Assembly: GCF_039503195.1 (NCBI RefSeq)
Contig: NZ_JBCJKP010000001.1
Coordinates: 9,114,001 to 9,178,000, forward strand
Direction: 5' to 3'
Length of the DNA: 64,000 bases
From: Streptomyces mirabilis
GTDB lineage: Bacteria > Actinomycetota > Actinomycetes > Streptomycetales > Streptomycetaceae
Shown here: positions 9,086 to 17,673 of the stretch, piece after piece
How the letters are laid out: every line of letters begins with the position of its first letter
How positions within the stretch are numbered: position 1 is the stretch's first letter
Translations under genes and position numbers: made by a program
The notes under the pieces: model-generated
Seen by the model: only the letters and a program-made list of their open reading frames with translations
The model's database searches: none
Told to the model about the DNA's origin: nothing

Positions 9086-10489
9086 ATGTCGTTGCCGTAT
9101 GCCCATAACACTCGCGGTGAGGTGGCCGTCGGAGGCCCGCAGGGCGTGTTCGACGGGCGGATGCCCACCGCCCCGGGGGACCTGCACGTCGAGGCGCGCG
9201 GAATCGCCCCGGTCCCGGAGGACCACCGCTACGGCGGCCCCGGCCGCCTGTTCACCGTGTGGTTCGCCCCCAATCTGACCATGACCGGCGTGTTCACCGG
9301 CACCGTCGGCATCGCGCTCGGCCTGGACTTCTCCACCGCGCTCGTCGCCGTCGTGCTGGGCACCCTCCTGGGGGCGGTACCGACCGCGTACCTCGGCACC
9401 TGGGGGAGCCAGACCGGCGCCGGACAGCTACCGCTCGCCCGCCTCGCGTTCGGCCGGGCGGTGGTCGTCCCCGGCGCCCTGCAGTGGCTGTCGTCCATCG
9501 CCTGGGACGCGCTGATCGGCCTCTTCGGCGGAGACGCGCTGGCCCAGCTGTGCGGCTGGCCGTTCTGGCTGGGAGTGCTCGTCATGATGGCGGCGCAGGG
9601 GGCGCTCGGCGTCCTCGGCTACGAGGTGATCCACCGGCTCCAGACCGTGATGACCTTCGCTCTCGCCGCCGCGTTCGTGGCCCTGACCGTCAAGCTCCTG
9701 AGCGGCGCCCACACCACCCCCGCCGCCACCGCGCACGGCGCCGACCGGGCCGGGGCCTTCGTCCTGACCTGCACGATCGCGCTCAGCCTCGCGCTGTCCT
9801 GGGCGCCGTACGCGAGCGACTTCAGCCGCTATCTGCCGCGTACGGCGTCCCGACCGCGCATGTTCTGGTACACCCTGGCCGGCATCGGCGTGTCCTTCGT
9901 GGCCGTCCAGGCCCTCGGACTGTGGGGCGCGGCCGTCTTCACCGACCAGACCGCCCGCGGCGTCGACACCCTGCTCGGCGGCGGCGCCCTCGGCGCGTTC
10001 GGCCTGCTCGCCGTGGCGCTCGCCGCGCTGAGCAGCAACGCCATGAACGACTACAGCGGCTCGCTCGCCCTGCAGACCATGGGCGTACGGCTGCCGCGCC
10101 CGGCCGCCGCCGCGCTGGCCGCCGTCCTCGGCTTCCCGCTCGTGCTGTGGATGCACGCCGCCGACACCACGGCCCGCTTCCAGAACGTCCTGCTGTTCGT
10201 CGGCTACTGGATTCCCGGGTTCGTCGCGATCGTCGCCGTCGACTGGCTCGCCCGGGCCAGGGCCCGCGGCGGCGCACCCGTCGACCTGGCCGTCGAGAGC
10301 GCCCGCCCGCGTCCGTGGTGGCCCGCGCTCGTGGCGTTCGCCGCCGCCTTCGCCGCCGCGGTGCCGTTCATGAGCACCAGCCTCTACGTCGGCCCGGTCG
10401 CCCACGCCCTGCACGGCGCCGACACCGCCTACGGCGTGGCGTTCCTCGCGGCCCTGCTGGTCTACACCCCGCTGCGTCTGCGCCGCTGA
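9086..10489 (+). CDS. cytX: CytX-type permease, putative hydroxymethylpyrimidine transporter (NCS1 family)
   Basis: The 467-residue protein is an NCS1-family (cytosine permease-like) membrane protein with about twelve hydrophobic segments, beginning near residue 55 (GRLFTVWFAPNLTMTG). A TPP riboswitch sits directly in front and thiD follows 40 bp downstream. By established precedent this context marks CytX, a transporter of the thiamine pyrimidine precursor HMP rather than of cytosine. The start at 9086 is fixed by the riboswitch-embedded ribosome site. It acts in the plasma membrane as an H+ or Na+ symporter. Confidence 0.88.
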   Translation: MSLPYAHNTRGEVAVGGPQGVFDGRMPTAPGDLHVEARGIAPVPEDHRYGGPGRLFTVWFAPNLTMTGVFTGTVGIALGLDFSTALVAVVLGTLLGAVPTAYLGTWGSQTGAGQLPLARLAFGRAVVVPGALQWLSSIAWDALIGLFGGDALAQLCGWPFWLGVLVMMAAQGALGVLGYEVIHRLQTVMTFALAAAFVALTVKLLSGAHTTPAATAHGADRAGAFVLTCTIALSLALSWAPYASDFSRYLPRTASRPRMFWYTLAGIGVSFVAVQALGLWGAAVFTDQTARGVDTLLGGGALGAFGLLAVALAALSSNAMNDYSGSLALQTMGVRLPRPAAAALAAVLGFPLVLWMHAADTTARFQNVLLFVGYWIPGFVAIVAVDWLARARARGGAPVDLAVESARPRPWWPALVAFAAAFAAAVPFMSTSLYVGPVAHALHGADTAYGVAFLAALLVYTPLRLRR

Positions 10490-10529
10490 CCCCGCCCCCT
10501 CTCACCCCCGTCGTACGGAGTGACACACC

Positions 10530-11336
10530 ATGTCCGCGAACACGCCGACCACCCCGCCCCGTGTCCTGACCATCGCCGGATCGGACTCCGGGGGCGGCGC
10601 CGGCATCCAGGCCGACCTGAAGACCATGCTCGCGCTGGGCGCGCACGGGATGAGCGTGCTCACCGCCGTCACCGCGCAGAACTCCCTGGGCGTGCAGGGA
10701 GCCTGGGAGCTTCCCGCCGAGGCGGTGCGCGCGCAGTACCGCAGTGTCGTGGACGACATCGGTGTGCAGGCCGTGAAGACCGGCATGCTCGCCTCGCCCC
10801 TGCTCGTCGAGACCGTCGCCGAACTGCTCTCGGACGTCGGCGCGCCCGTGGTGGTGGACCCGGTGAGCGTCTCCAAGCACGGCGACCGGCTGCTGGCGGA
10901 CGACGCGCTGGACGCCGTACGGACCGCCCTGCTGCCGCTCGCGACGGTCGCCACCCCGAATCTCGACGAGACCGCCGAGCTGACCGGGATCGAGGCCACC
11001 GGTGAGCGTGACATGTGCCGGGCCGCGGAACAGTTGCTGTCGTACGGGCCCCGCTGGGTCCTGGTGAAGGGCGGCCACCTGCCCGGCGAGGCCGTCGACC
11101 TGCTGACCGACGGCATCGAACAACACTGGTTCCGGGCCCCGCGCCACGACAACCGCCATACGCACGGCACCGGTTGCACCCTGGCCTCGGCCATCGCGGT
11201 GGGGCTGGCGCAGGGGCGGCCGGTGCCGGAGGCGGTGCGGCTGGCGAAGGAGTACGTCACCGGCGCGATCGCCGCGGGATTCGCCCTGGGCGCGGGCCTC
11301 GGACCGGTCGACCACGGCTGGCGGACGCGCGCCTGA
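10530..11336 (+). CDS. thiD: Hydroxymethylpyrimidine/phosphomethylpyrimidine kinase ThiD
   Basis: The 268-residue ribokinase-fold enzyme phosphorylates HMP to HMP-P and then to HMP-PP for thiamine synthesis. The N-terminal [19 protein letters not shown] is diagnostic for Thi[21 protein letters not shown] and the C-terminal anion-hole motif [10 protein letters not shown] are all present. It lies 40 bp after the CytX gene and probably shares its riboswitch-controlled transcript, so imported HMP would be trapped at once by phosphorylation. Its stop is only 10 bp from the convergent NmrA-type gene. Confidence 0.95.
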   Translation: MSANTPTTPPRVLTIAGSDSGGGAGIQADLKTMLALGAHGMSVLTAVTAQNSLGVQGAWELPAEAVRAQYRSVVDDIGVQAVKTGMLASPLLVETVAELLSDVGAPVVVDPVSVSKHGDRLLADDALDAVRTALLPLATVATPNLDETAELTGIEATGERDMCRAAEQLLSYGPRWVLVKGGHLPGEAVDLLTDGIEQHWFRAPRHDNRHTHGTGCTLASAIAVGLAQGRPVPEAVRLAKEYVTGAIAAGFALGAGLGPVDHGWRTRA

Positions 11337-11346
11337 AGGTCCGACG

Positions 11347-12210
11347 TCAGCCGGTCGGCGTAATCGTTGTCTTCAGGAATTCCGCCAGAGCGGTGGTGGG
11401 TCGTCCGAGCAGGCGGCCCAGCGTGGGGTCGACCGGCGTGAACTGTCCCTGCCGCATCGCGGCGAACAGGCCGAGGAGCAGGTCGGCGCCGGCCGCGGGC
11501 AGACCGCGGGCGAGCAGGCTCGCGCGGTAGTCGGCGTCGGAGACGACCACCCGGCGGATTTCGCGGCCCGTGAGCCGCGTGGCGATCGCCGCGATGTCGG
11601 CCAGGTCGAGCGCCTCGGGGCCGGTGAGCGCCGGTGTCGTCCCGTCGAGGCCCTCGCCGGTGAGCGCGAGCGCCGCCGCCTCGGCGAGGTCGGCGTGGGC
11701 CGTCCAGGCGACCGGTCCGTCCTCCGGCGCGGCCAGTTCGCCCGTCTCGAGCGCGTGGCCCAGCAGCATCGCGGCTGAGGAGGCGTAGAAGCCGTTGCGC
11801 AGTGAGGTGAAGGGGACCCCGGACTCCCGGAGCGCCGCCTCGGTCGCGGCGTGGTCGCGCATCGGAGCGAAGGGAGAGGACGGGTTCGAGCCCATGTGGC
11901 TGGTGTACAGGATGCGCTCGGCTCCGGCTGCCGCCGCGGCCTCGACGGCGGTGCGGTGATGGTGCACGGCGTCCGCGCCGGTGCTGTCCGTCGACACGAC
12001 GAGGACCTGCCGGGCGCCCTCGAAGGCGTCCGCGAGGGTCGCGGGGTCCCCGAAGTCGCCCTGGCGGACGCGCACGCCCCGGTCTTCGAGCTCTCGCGCC
12101 TTCTCCGGGTCGCGCACACTGACGCCGATCCGCTCGGAGGGGACGCGCTCCAGCAGCCGCTCGGTGATCAGCCGGCCGAGTCCGCCGTTGGCTCCGGTGA
12201 CGATGATCAT
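11347..12210 (-). CDS. NmrA-like NAD(P)-binding oxidoreductase (quinone reductase/atypical SDR type)
   Basis: The 287-residue protein starts with the Rossmann motif [20 protein letters not shown] and continues with VRQGDFGDP and [11 protein letters not shown]. It matches the NmrA/YtfG-like atypical short-chain dehydrogenases that use NADPH on quinones or act as redox sensors. No SDR catalytic YxxxK is evident, as is usual in this group. An in-frame ATG exists 45 bp upstream, but the start at 12210 follows an AAAGAGG ribosome site and begins at the Rossmann strand. It is divergent from a TetR regulator with a shared palindromic operator, so it is probably that regulator's target. Confidence 0.85.
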   Translation of the reverse strand: MIIVTGANGGLGRLITERLLERVPSERIGVSVRDPEKARELEDRGVRVRQGDFGDPATLADAFEGARQVLVVSTDSTGADAVHHHRTAVEAAAAAGAERILYTSHMGSNPSSPFAPMRDHAATEAALRESGVPFTSLRNGFYASSAAMLLGHALETGELAAPEDGPVAWTAHADLAEAAALALTGEGLDGTTPALTGPEALDLADIAAIATRLTGREIRRVVVSDADYRASLLARGLPAAGADLLLGLFAAMRQGQFTPVDPTLGRLLGRPTTALAEFLKTTITPTG

Positions 12211-12233
12211 GACAACCTCTTTCTGTTTCCGTC

Positions 12234-12253
12234 GATAACGCAATGACGGTATC
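12234..12253. promoter_or_regulatory. Imperfect palindrome, possible second TetR operator
   Basis: GATAACG at 12234-12240 and CGGTATC at 12247-12253 form an imperfect inverted repeat (6 of 7 positions) around 6 bases. The half-site resembles that of the stronger palindrome at 12269-12290. Confidence 0.35.
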
Positions 12254-12268
12254 ACTGGAAATTCTCAT

Positions 12269-12290
12269 CGGTAACAGCATTCTGTTATCG
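12269..12290. promoter_or_regulatory. Palindromic operator between NmrA-type gene and TetR gene
   Basis: CGGTAACAG and CTGTTATCG, separated by 4 bases, are inverted repeats matching at 8 of 9 positions. The palindrome ends 8 bases before the TetR ATG, a position fit for autorepression and for control of the divergent gene. Confidence 0.65.
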
Positions 12291-12298
12291 TCGGAATC

Positions 12299-13006
12299 AT
12301 GGAGAGCGAGGACGTCACCGCGGCGGACGGGCACCGTGAACGCATCGTCGCGGCCGCCGCCCGCCTGCTGGCCGAAGGCGGGCCGGACGCGGTCTCGACC
12401 CGGGCGGTGAGCGCCGCGGCGGGCGTGCAGCCGCCGACCATCTACCGGCTCTTCGGCGACAAAGAGGGCCTGCTCGACGCGGTCGTCGCCGACGGCTTCA
12501 CCGCGTACCTGACCAGCAAGACCGCCCGGAAGCCCACCGATGACCCGGTCGAGGACCTTCGAGCCGGCTGGGATCTGCACGTAGGCCTCGGCCTGGCCAA
12601 CCCGGCGCTGTACACGCTGATGTACGGCCGGTACCGCCCCGGTGCGCCCTCGCCCGCGGCGCTCGCCGCCTTCGAGGTCCTCGCCGAGCACATCCGGCGC
12701 ATCGCCGAGGCGGGCCGGCTGCGCGTCCCCGAGGTCCGCGCCGCGGACCTCGTCCACGCGGCCGGCTGCGGTACGACGCTCACGCTCATCGCCACCCCCG
12801 AGGACCGCCGGGACCCGGAGCTGTCCCGCACCGCCCGCGAGGCGGTCGTCGCGGCGATCGCCACGGAGGCCCCTGTCGCGCCCGCACCCGGGCCCGTCGC
12901 GGCCGCCGTCACCCTCCGGGCCGTACTCCCGCAGACCGACGTCCTGACGGCGCCGGAACGCGGCCTCATGGAGGAATGGCTCAACCGAATCGCCGACGCC
13001 GGCTGA
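12299..13006 (+). CDS. TetR family transcriptional regulator
   Basis: The 235-residue protein has an N-terminal TetR DNA-binding domain (about residues 12-58) with helix-turn-helix [22 protein letters not shown]-terminal ligand domain holds [20 protein letters not shown], typical of the TetR_C_33-like group. It is transcribed away from the NmrA-like oxidoreductase, and the intergenic palindrome overlaps the promoter region. Autoregulation and repression of the oxidoreductase are therefore likely. The inducing ligand cannot be read from sequence. Confidence 0.88.
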   Translation: MESEDVTAADGHRERIVAAAARLLAEGGPDAVSTRAVSAAAGVQPPTIYRLFGDKEGLLDAVVADGFTAYLTSKTARKPTDDPVEDLRAGWDLHVGLGLANPALYTLMYGRYRPGAPSPAALAAFEVLAEHIRRIAEAGRLRVPEVRAADLVHAAGCGTTLTLIATPEDRRDPELSRTAREAVVAAIATEAPVAPAPGPVAAAVTLRAVLPQTDVLTAPERGLMEEWLNRIADAG

Positions 13007-13054
13007 GGGCGGCTCGGGCTGAGAGCGGATCGAGCCGGATCGACGTGCGGCCGT

Positions 13055-13102
13055 GCGGCCGGTTCGGCCTGCGGCCGGTTCGGCCTGAGGCCGGTTCGGC
13101 CT
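13055..13102. repeat. Three 16-bp tandem repeats, each a small hairpin
   Basis: Units at 13055-13070, 13071-13086 and 13087-13102 share the sequence GGCCGGTTCGGCCT with one changed base. Each contains a 6-bp inverted repeat. The array follows the TetR stop by about 50 bp and may act in transcription termination. Confidence 0.6.
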
Positions 13103-13252
13103 GAGGGTGGCTCGGCTGGGTGGGGTCGGCCGCCTTCCCCGTGCCCACGCGGAATCGGGTACGACGGCCCACCGCATCCGAGTACGCGTACTCATGATCG
13201 ATTTCCTTGTCTCGCGCAGGCTGGTCCCACAAGCCGTCCAGAGGGAGCCATC

Positions 13253-13591
13253 GTGCGTATGACAAGCCGAGTTCACCGACCGTCGTCCGTGATCAGCCGG
13301 GGCCCTGCGCGGTCCGCCCTGGTCCTCGCGCTGGCCTGCGTGACCCTCGCGATGCTGACCGGCTGCTCCACCGAGGACGCGAGCTGCGGCGGTGGCGAGT
13401 ACCCGGTCATGACGGTGGGCAGCACCGGCAGTGCCTGCGTGTCCAACGGCGACGAGCCGCCGAAGGGGTACCTCCGCTATCCCGAAGGGAAGGTCCCGCA
13501 GCACGTCGGCGACAAGTGGGACACCTACTGGAGCACCCACACCGTCGACGAGAACGGCAAGATCATCAAGGCTCCCGACGCCGGGGTGTGA
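13253..13591 (+). CDS. Small lipoprotein, SCO0607-like
   Basis: The 112-residue product has a basic N-terminus, a hydrophobic core and the lipobox MLTGCS, predicting lipid attachment at the cysteine near residue 38 and anchoring on the outer face of the membrane. The mature part holds [19 protein letters not shown] and [20 protein letters not shown], which I recognise as the small Streptomyces lipoprotein family named after SCO0607. Function is unknown. The GTG at 13253 is preceded by GAGGGAG. An internal ATG two codons later is the alternative start. Confidence 0.8.
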   Translation: MRMTSRVHRPSSVISRGPARSALVLALACVTLAMLTGCSTEDASCGGGEYPVMTVGSTGSACVSNGDEPPKGYLRYPEGKVPQHVGDKWDTYWSTHTVDENGKIIKAPDAGV

Positions 13592-13788
13592 CCGCCGGCC
13601 GCTCAGCGCTGCCTGGCCATGGTCGCGGTGGACGACCGGTGCCGAGCACGGCCGTCTGTCCCTGAACGTCACACGAGTGACGAGCGGCCGTGCGCTGGAA
13701 ATCGAACACGTGCTTGAATTCGGGTATGACGTACCCACATTTCCAGGGCCGGGATGCAGGCCGGGACCGGAGAGGCGAGGCTGGATCC

Positions 13789-14012
13789 ATGTCCGAACCG
13801 TTGCCTGTCATCGTGGCTCCGCCGAGTGACACCGGTGGCCGCCGAGTCCGAGTGCACGGCGAGAACCTCGGGTTGGCCTACAACCTGGAGGACCTGTCCG
13901 AATTCCTGCGACGCGCGGGTCTCGACGTGGACCCCGTGAACGCGGCGGTGTCCCCCTCATCGACTGGCGCGGTGTGGGCCCGGAGTACTGGGGGCCCGAG
14001 ACCCGCGGATGA
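13789..14012 (+). CDS. Small conserved Streptomyces protein of unknown function, frameshifted
   Basis: The first half ([20 protein letters not shown], then a segment ending [12 protein letters not shown]) and a second half in another frame ([19 protein letters not shown] then stop at 14012) together match a short actinomycete protein of about 75 residues. Adding one C to the CCCCC run at 13952-13956 joins them. A purine-rich GGAGAGGCGAGG precedes the ATG. Function is unknown. The frame break is discussed in the findings as a probable base-calling error. Confidence 0.6.
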
Positions 14013-14099
14013 GGGTGCCCCTGCGGCCGTCCCCTGTGGCCGCGCCGCGCGGACGGCCGCTCGTACCACCGTCGTGCGTCCGCCCGACGGCGCTCGGGG

Positions 14100-14450
14100 G
14101 TGCGGCTGATCGTGCGCTTTGTCGTGCCGATCGGTGACCGGTGCAACGGCGGCGTGACCGATCCGTTCGCGCCACCCCCGGAGGCGGGGTCCACCACCGT
14201 CACGTCGGCGCGGCGGCGGTGGACCAAGGAGTCGGCCGGGGGCCTTTTCGCGGTCGCCGCCGCCTTCGTGGTCGTGCAGGTCCTGGTCTTCGAACCCGTC
14301 AGCCGGTTGTTTCCCGAGCCCGTCAGCCGGTTGTTTCCCGAGTGCGCGCACCGTGTCGCCGCCCCGGCGGGAATCCCGGGCGCGACGCTCGCCCACCCAC
14401 TCGCCACCCGGTGGCTCAAACGCCTGCCCTCGCCGGCTCCGCCGAAGTGA
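14100..14450 (+). CDS. Possible small single-pass membrane protein
   Basis: This is a 116-codon open frame from a GTG with third positions almost all G or C. It encodes one hydrophobic helix near residues 58-76 (FAVAAAFVVVQVLVF). No family is recognised and the ribosome site is weak. Bases 14295-14342 hold an exact 24-bp duplication that repeats EPVSRLFP in frame. It may be a real gene or chance coding potential in GC-rich DNA. Confidence 0.35.
   Translation: MRLIVRFVVPIGDRCNGGVTDPFAPPPEAGSTTVTSARRRWTKESAGGLFAVAAAFVVVQVLVFEPVSRLFPEPVSRLFPECAHRVAAPAGIPGATLAHPLATRWLKRLPSPAPPK
14295..14342. repeat. Exact 24-bp tandem duplication
   Basis: Bases 14295-14318 are repeated exactly at 14319-14342. 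The unit length is a multiple of three, so the overlapping open frame is preserved. Confidence 0.8.
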
Positions 14451-14869
14451 CCGGGGCGTAGCCGTACCCTCGCGGCGCCATCGAGGAGGACGTGCTGGGT
14501 GGGGCCGACGTGGTGCGGGTCGGTCGGAGCAGCGCTCGACCGCGAGTACTCACCGGGCCCAGGTCCCGTGCGGCAGTCGCCGTGCGCCTGCCGCGCTGCC
14601 GTCGGGTGGCCTCGTCGTGTGCGTCGTACGCGCCCTGTGCGCCGCACTCGCAACACCGCCTCCTCACGCCCGTCCCATGTCCCGGCTGCCGGGTGGGAGC
14701 CGTCGCCCAACTCTGCCTCCGTTTCCGTTGGTTGGTCCTTCATCATTCATCACTCAGACACCCCCTGACGCTTGCGTTGTCGACGAGAGGGGGAATGGTG
14801 ATCTGGGCATGCCAACTCGACCGGGTGTGCCCGGCCCACCCCCACATCGCGGTCGATCAGGAGGACGCA
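14451..14869. other. Intergenic stretch before the NLP gene
   Basis: No gene was recognised on either strand. The AT-richer segment around 14735-14765 is the likeliest place for the downstream promoter, but no boxes could be fixed. Confidence 0.35.
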
Positions 14870-15637
14870 GTGAAGAGAAGCTCGCGCATCCGCAAGGTCT
14901 CGTTCATCCTCGGCAGTGCGGTCGCCCTGGTCGTCGCCTTCCCCGGCAGCGCCCTCGCCGCCCCGCCCCAGGCACTGCCCGCCAACGCGGACGGACTGGA
15001 GCAGACGTTCCAGCCTGCCTTCGACTACGACACGGACGGCTGCTACCCCACCCCCGCCATCGGCCCCGACGGGACGATCAACCCGGGCCTCAACCCGTCC
15101 GGCGCCCTCAACGGCCAGTGCCACGACGCCTCGGACCTCGACAACACCAACGGCTACTCGCGCGAGAAGTGCAACAACGGCTGGTGCGCCATCATGTACG
15201 GCCTCTACTTCGAGAAGGACCAGGCCGTGCTCGGCAGCGGCCTCGGCGGGCACCGCAACGACTGGGAACACGTCGTGGTGTGGGTGCAGAACAACGAGGC
15301 CCAGTACGTCTCCACCTCCGCCCACGGCAACTTCAACATCTACGGCCGAGACCAGATCCGTTGGGACGGGACGCACCCCAAGGTCGTCTATCACAAGGAC
15401 GGTCTGAGCACCCACTGCTTCCGTCCCGCGAACTCGAACGACGAACCGCCGGAGAACCACTACCACGCCTGGCAGTTCCCCGACCTGGTCGGCTGGAACG
15501 GCTACCCCGCCGGTCTGCGCGACAAGCTGAGCGCCTACGACTTCGGCAGTGCCGTCTTCGGCCTCAAGGACGGCAACTTCAACTACCACCTGGAGAAGGC
15601 GAAGCCGGCCGGCATCCCGTTCGACCCCAATGCGTGA
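14870..15637 (+). CDS. Secreted necrosis-inducing NPP1-like (NLP) protein
   Basis: The 255-residue product has a Sec signal peptide ending ALAAPP and an NPP1 domain covering the rest. Family marks include FDYDTDGCYPTPAIG, WCAIMYGLYFEKDQ and the metal-binding heptapeptide region. The diagnostic GHRHDWE reads GHRNDWE here (about residues 124-130), replacing a histidine that helps form the metal site in cytolytic plant NLPs. HAWQFPDLVGWNGYPAG follows. Two cysteines near the N-terminus of the mature protein match type 1 NLPs. Start is a GTG after GGAGGACGCA. NLPs of plant pathogens bind plant sphingolipids; what a soil actinomycete uses one for is not established. Confidence 0.88.
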   Translation: MKRSSRIRKVSFILGSAVALVVAFPGSALAAPPQALPANADGLEQTFQPAFDYDTDGCYPTPAIGPDGTINPGLNPSGALNGQCHDASDLDNTNGYSREKCNNGWCAIMYGLYFEKDQAVLGSGLGGHRNDWEHVVVWVQNNEAQYVSTSAHGNFNIYGRDQIRWDGTHPKVVYHKDGLSTHCFRPANSNDEPPENHYHAWQFPDLVGWNGYPAGLRDKLSAYDFGSAVFGLKDGNFNYHLEKAKPAGIPFDPNA

Positions 15638-15826
15638 TGCACCGTCAAATGACATGACATGCGGGTGAGTTGGTGAGGTTATCGGCGGCTCTCGATGCGT
15701 GATCGTGGCGTACATCACCCTGGAGGGGGTGGAAACGTGAAGCAGGGCTTCACGTCTTCATGGCATGCTCACATCTAGTTACTCGCTGGTAATCGCATGC
15801 CACCCCCACCCCCCTCAGGACTGATC

Positions 15827-17293
15827 TTGCGCATCCGCAAGCGGCCCTCGCGCGCCCTCGTGCCCGCGCTCGCCGCCTCCGCCCTCTTCCTCGCCGCCGG
15901 CTGCTCCGCGGAACCCGGCCAGAGCTCCGCCGCCGCACGGACCCCGGACGCCGGCGCATCCGCGACCACGACCGCGAACAGCGACCAACCGCTCGCCGTC
16001 GCCGCCGCCCCCGCGGTGGCGGCCACCTCGACCGCCGTCGCGCGCCCCGGTACGGCCGGCGGGAAGGCTCGCAAGACCTCGCTCAAGGTGAAGTCGTACG
16101 ACAGCCACACCCGACGAGCCGTCATATCCACTGTCGCCAAGGGGACTTCATTGCCGTCCCCGACCGGGACCCCGACCCCCGCAGGCACCGCGACGCCGGG
16201 CCGCACCGCCGTCGGCGACGTCATCGCCAGCGCCCCCGCGCCCGGCGCCCCGGGCGGACTCCTCGCCAAGGTCACCAAGGTGATCGGTGAGACGGCCGAC
16301 GGCACCGAGGTCCAGACCGCTCCGACGACCCTGGACACGCTGCTGGGCGACGACGACGCGAAGGGCACCGTCCCGGTCGACCCGGCCTCCTTCGATGTCG
16401 AGCGGCTGCTGCCCGACGTGAAGGTCTCCTGGGCGAAGACGGGAGACATCCACTCCGGTCCCGAGGGGACGAAGGTCCCGCTCGGCAGCCTGCGGGTCGA
16501 TGTCGCGACGAAGGTCGCCACGGCCGAGGGGGCACCGGCCTCGGCGGACGCATCCGTGTCCGGCTTCGTCCAGGTCAAGCCCGAGGTGGACTTCTCCTAC
16601 GGAGGCGGCGCCTCGACCGCCGCGACCGCCTCCGACGGTTCCACCGCTTCCGGACCGGGGGCGGCCTACCTCGGCGTCTCCGGCGACTGGACCTCGCAGT
16701 GGGCGCTCAAGGGGCGCGCCGGCGCCACCGCCAAGCCGGTCCGGCTGCCGTTCGCGAGGCTGCACGCCGACCCGGTTCTCCAGGTCGGCCCCATCCCCGT
16801 CGTCGTGAACCTCGACCTGACCTGCTACTTCGAGATCAGCGGCGACGGCCGCGTCACCGTCGACGTCGCACAGGACCTCAAGGGCGACTTCAAGGCGGGC
16901 GGCACCTTCGGCACGGCGGCCGGCTGGACACCGGTCAACGAGTCCCACATGGACAGCTCTCCGATCCGTACGTCCGTCACGACCGCCGGAAGCGTGAAGG
17001 CGGCCCTCGGCGCACAGGCCACCGTCGGCCTGTACGGCGCCGTGGGCGTCACCGCCGACCTCGCCCCGTACCTCCGCGGTGAGGCGGCGGGCACGGTCAC
17101 CGCGACCACCCCGGCCGGCTCCGGCACCAAGTCCGACGTCGCGGCGAGTGGTTCCTGGGCCCTCTACGGCGGCCTCGATCTGAGCGGCACCCTCCAGATC
17201 CAGCTGGCCGTCTTCGGCACCCCCGTCATCCAGCACGCCATCCCCCTGGGCACACTGCATCGGGAGTGGAAGCTCGCCGACGGCAAGAGGTAG
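15827..17293 (+). CDS. Large putative lipoprotein of unknown function
   Basis: I place the start at a TTG (15827) with AGGA 6 bases upstream, because this gives a classic lipoprotein signal: RIRKRPSR, a hydrophobic stretch and the lipobox FLAAGC. An ATG 30 bp upstream would add a proline run. The mature protein of about 460 residues has a low-complexity Ala/Thr/Pro linker to about residue 130, then a beta-rich region with repeated short strands (VTVDVAQDLKGDFKAGG, GLYGAVGVTADLAPYLRGEA). It is probably lipid-anchored outside the membrane. I do not recognise the family and no catalytic motif is visible. Confidence 0.7.
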   Translation: MRIRKRPSRALVPALAASALFLAAGCSAEPGQSSAAARTPDAGASATTTANSDQPLAVAAAPAVAATSTAVARPGTAGGKARKTSLKVKSYDSHTRRAVISTVAKGTSLPSPTGTPTPAGTATPGRTAVGDVIASAPAPGAPGGLLAKVTKVIGETADGTEVQTAPTTLDTLLGDDDAKGTVPVDPASFDVERLLPDVKVSWAKTGDIHSGPEGTKVPLGSLRVDVATKVATAEGAPASADASVSGFVQVKPEVDFSYGGGASTAATASDGSTASGPGAAYLGVSGDWTSQWALKGRAGATAKPVRLPFARLHADPVLQVGPIPVVVNLDLTCYFEISGDGRVTVDVAQDLKGDFKAGGTFGTAAGWTPVNESHMDSSPIRTSVTTAGSVKAALGAQATVGLYGAVGVTADLAPYLRGEAAGTVTATTPAGSGTKSDVAASGSWALYGGLDLSGTLQIQLAVFGTPVIQHAIPLGTLHREWKLADGKR

Positions 17294-17428
17294 GTCCGGC
17301 TGACGCGGCTCGCGCCGCGCCGTGACCAGCGCCCCCGCACCCGCCGTACCTCCGCGTGTGCGGGGCCGCCCCCTCACGTGCGGTAGGGTTCACCTGCAGG
17401 ATCACGCGGAACACCGCGGTGAACGCAC

Positions 17429-17502
<74 letters not shown>

Positions 17503-17509
17503 CGGTGCG

Positions 17510-17548
17510 AAGGGTCTTCGCAGGCGAGAGCCTGCGGGGGCCCTTTTC
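17510..17548 (+). terminator. Intrinsic terminator after tRNA-Pro
   Basis: A 7-bp GC stem (17519-17525 with 17530-17536) is extended by AAGGG/CCCTT and followed by TTTT. It starts 8 bases after the tRNA. Confidence 0.75.
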
Positions 17549-17673
17549 GCGCGGAATGTTCCGGCTTCGGGGTCGAGCATGCCGCTCCGAAGACCGCTTT
17601 TCGCCACCGTCGTCTGTCACACGAGCCCGCCCCGCCCTGTCTATGTGGTGTCGACCAACAGGCAGAGGGAATC

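Noticed and set aside
13702..13717. LexA/SOS-like box TCGAACACGTGCTTGA upstream of the small conserved gene
   Set aside because: Only the left half (GAAC) fits the Streptomyces LexA dyad; the right half matches poorly, so I do not annotate it.
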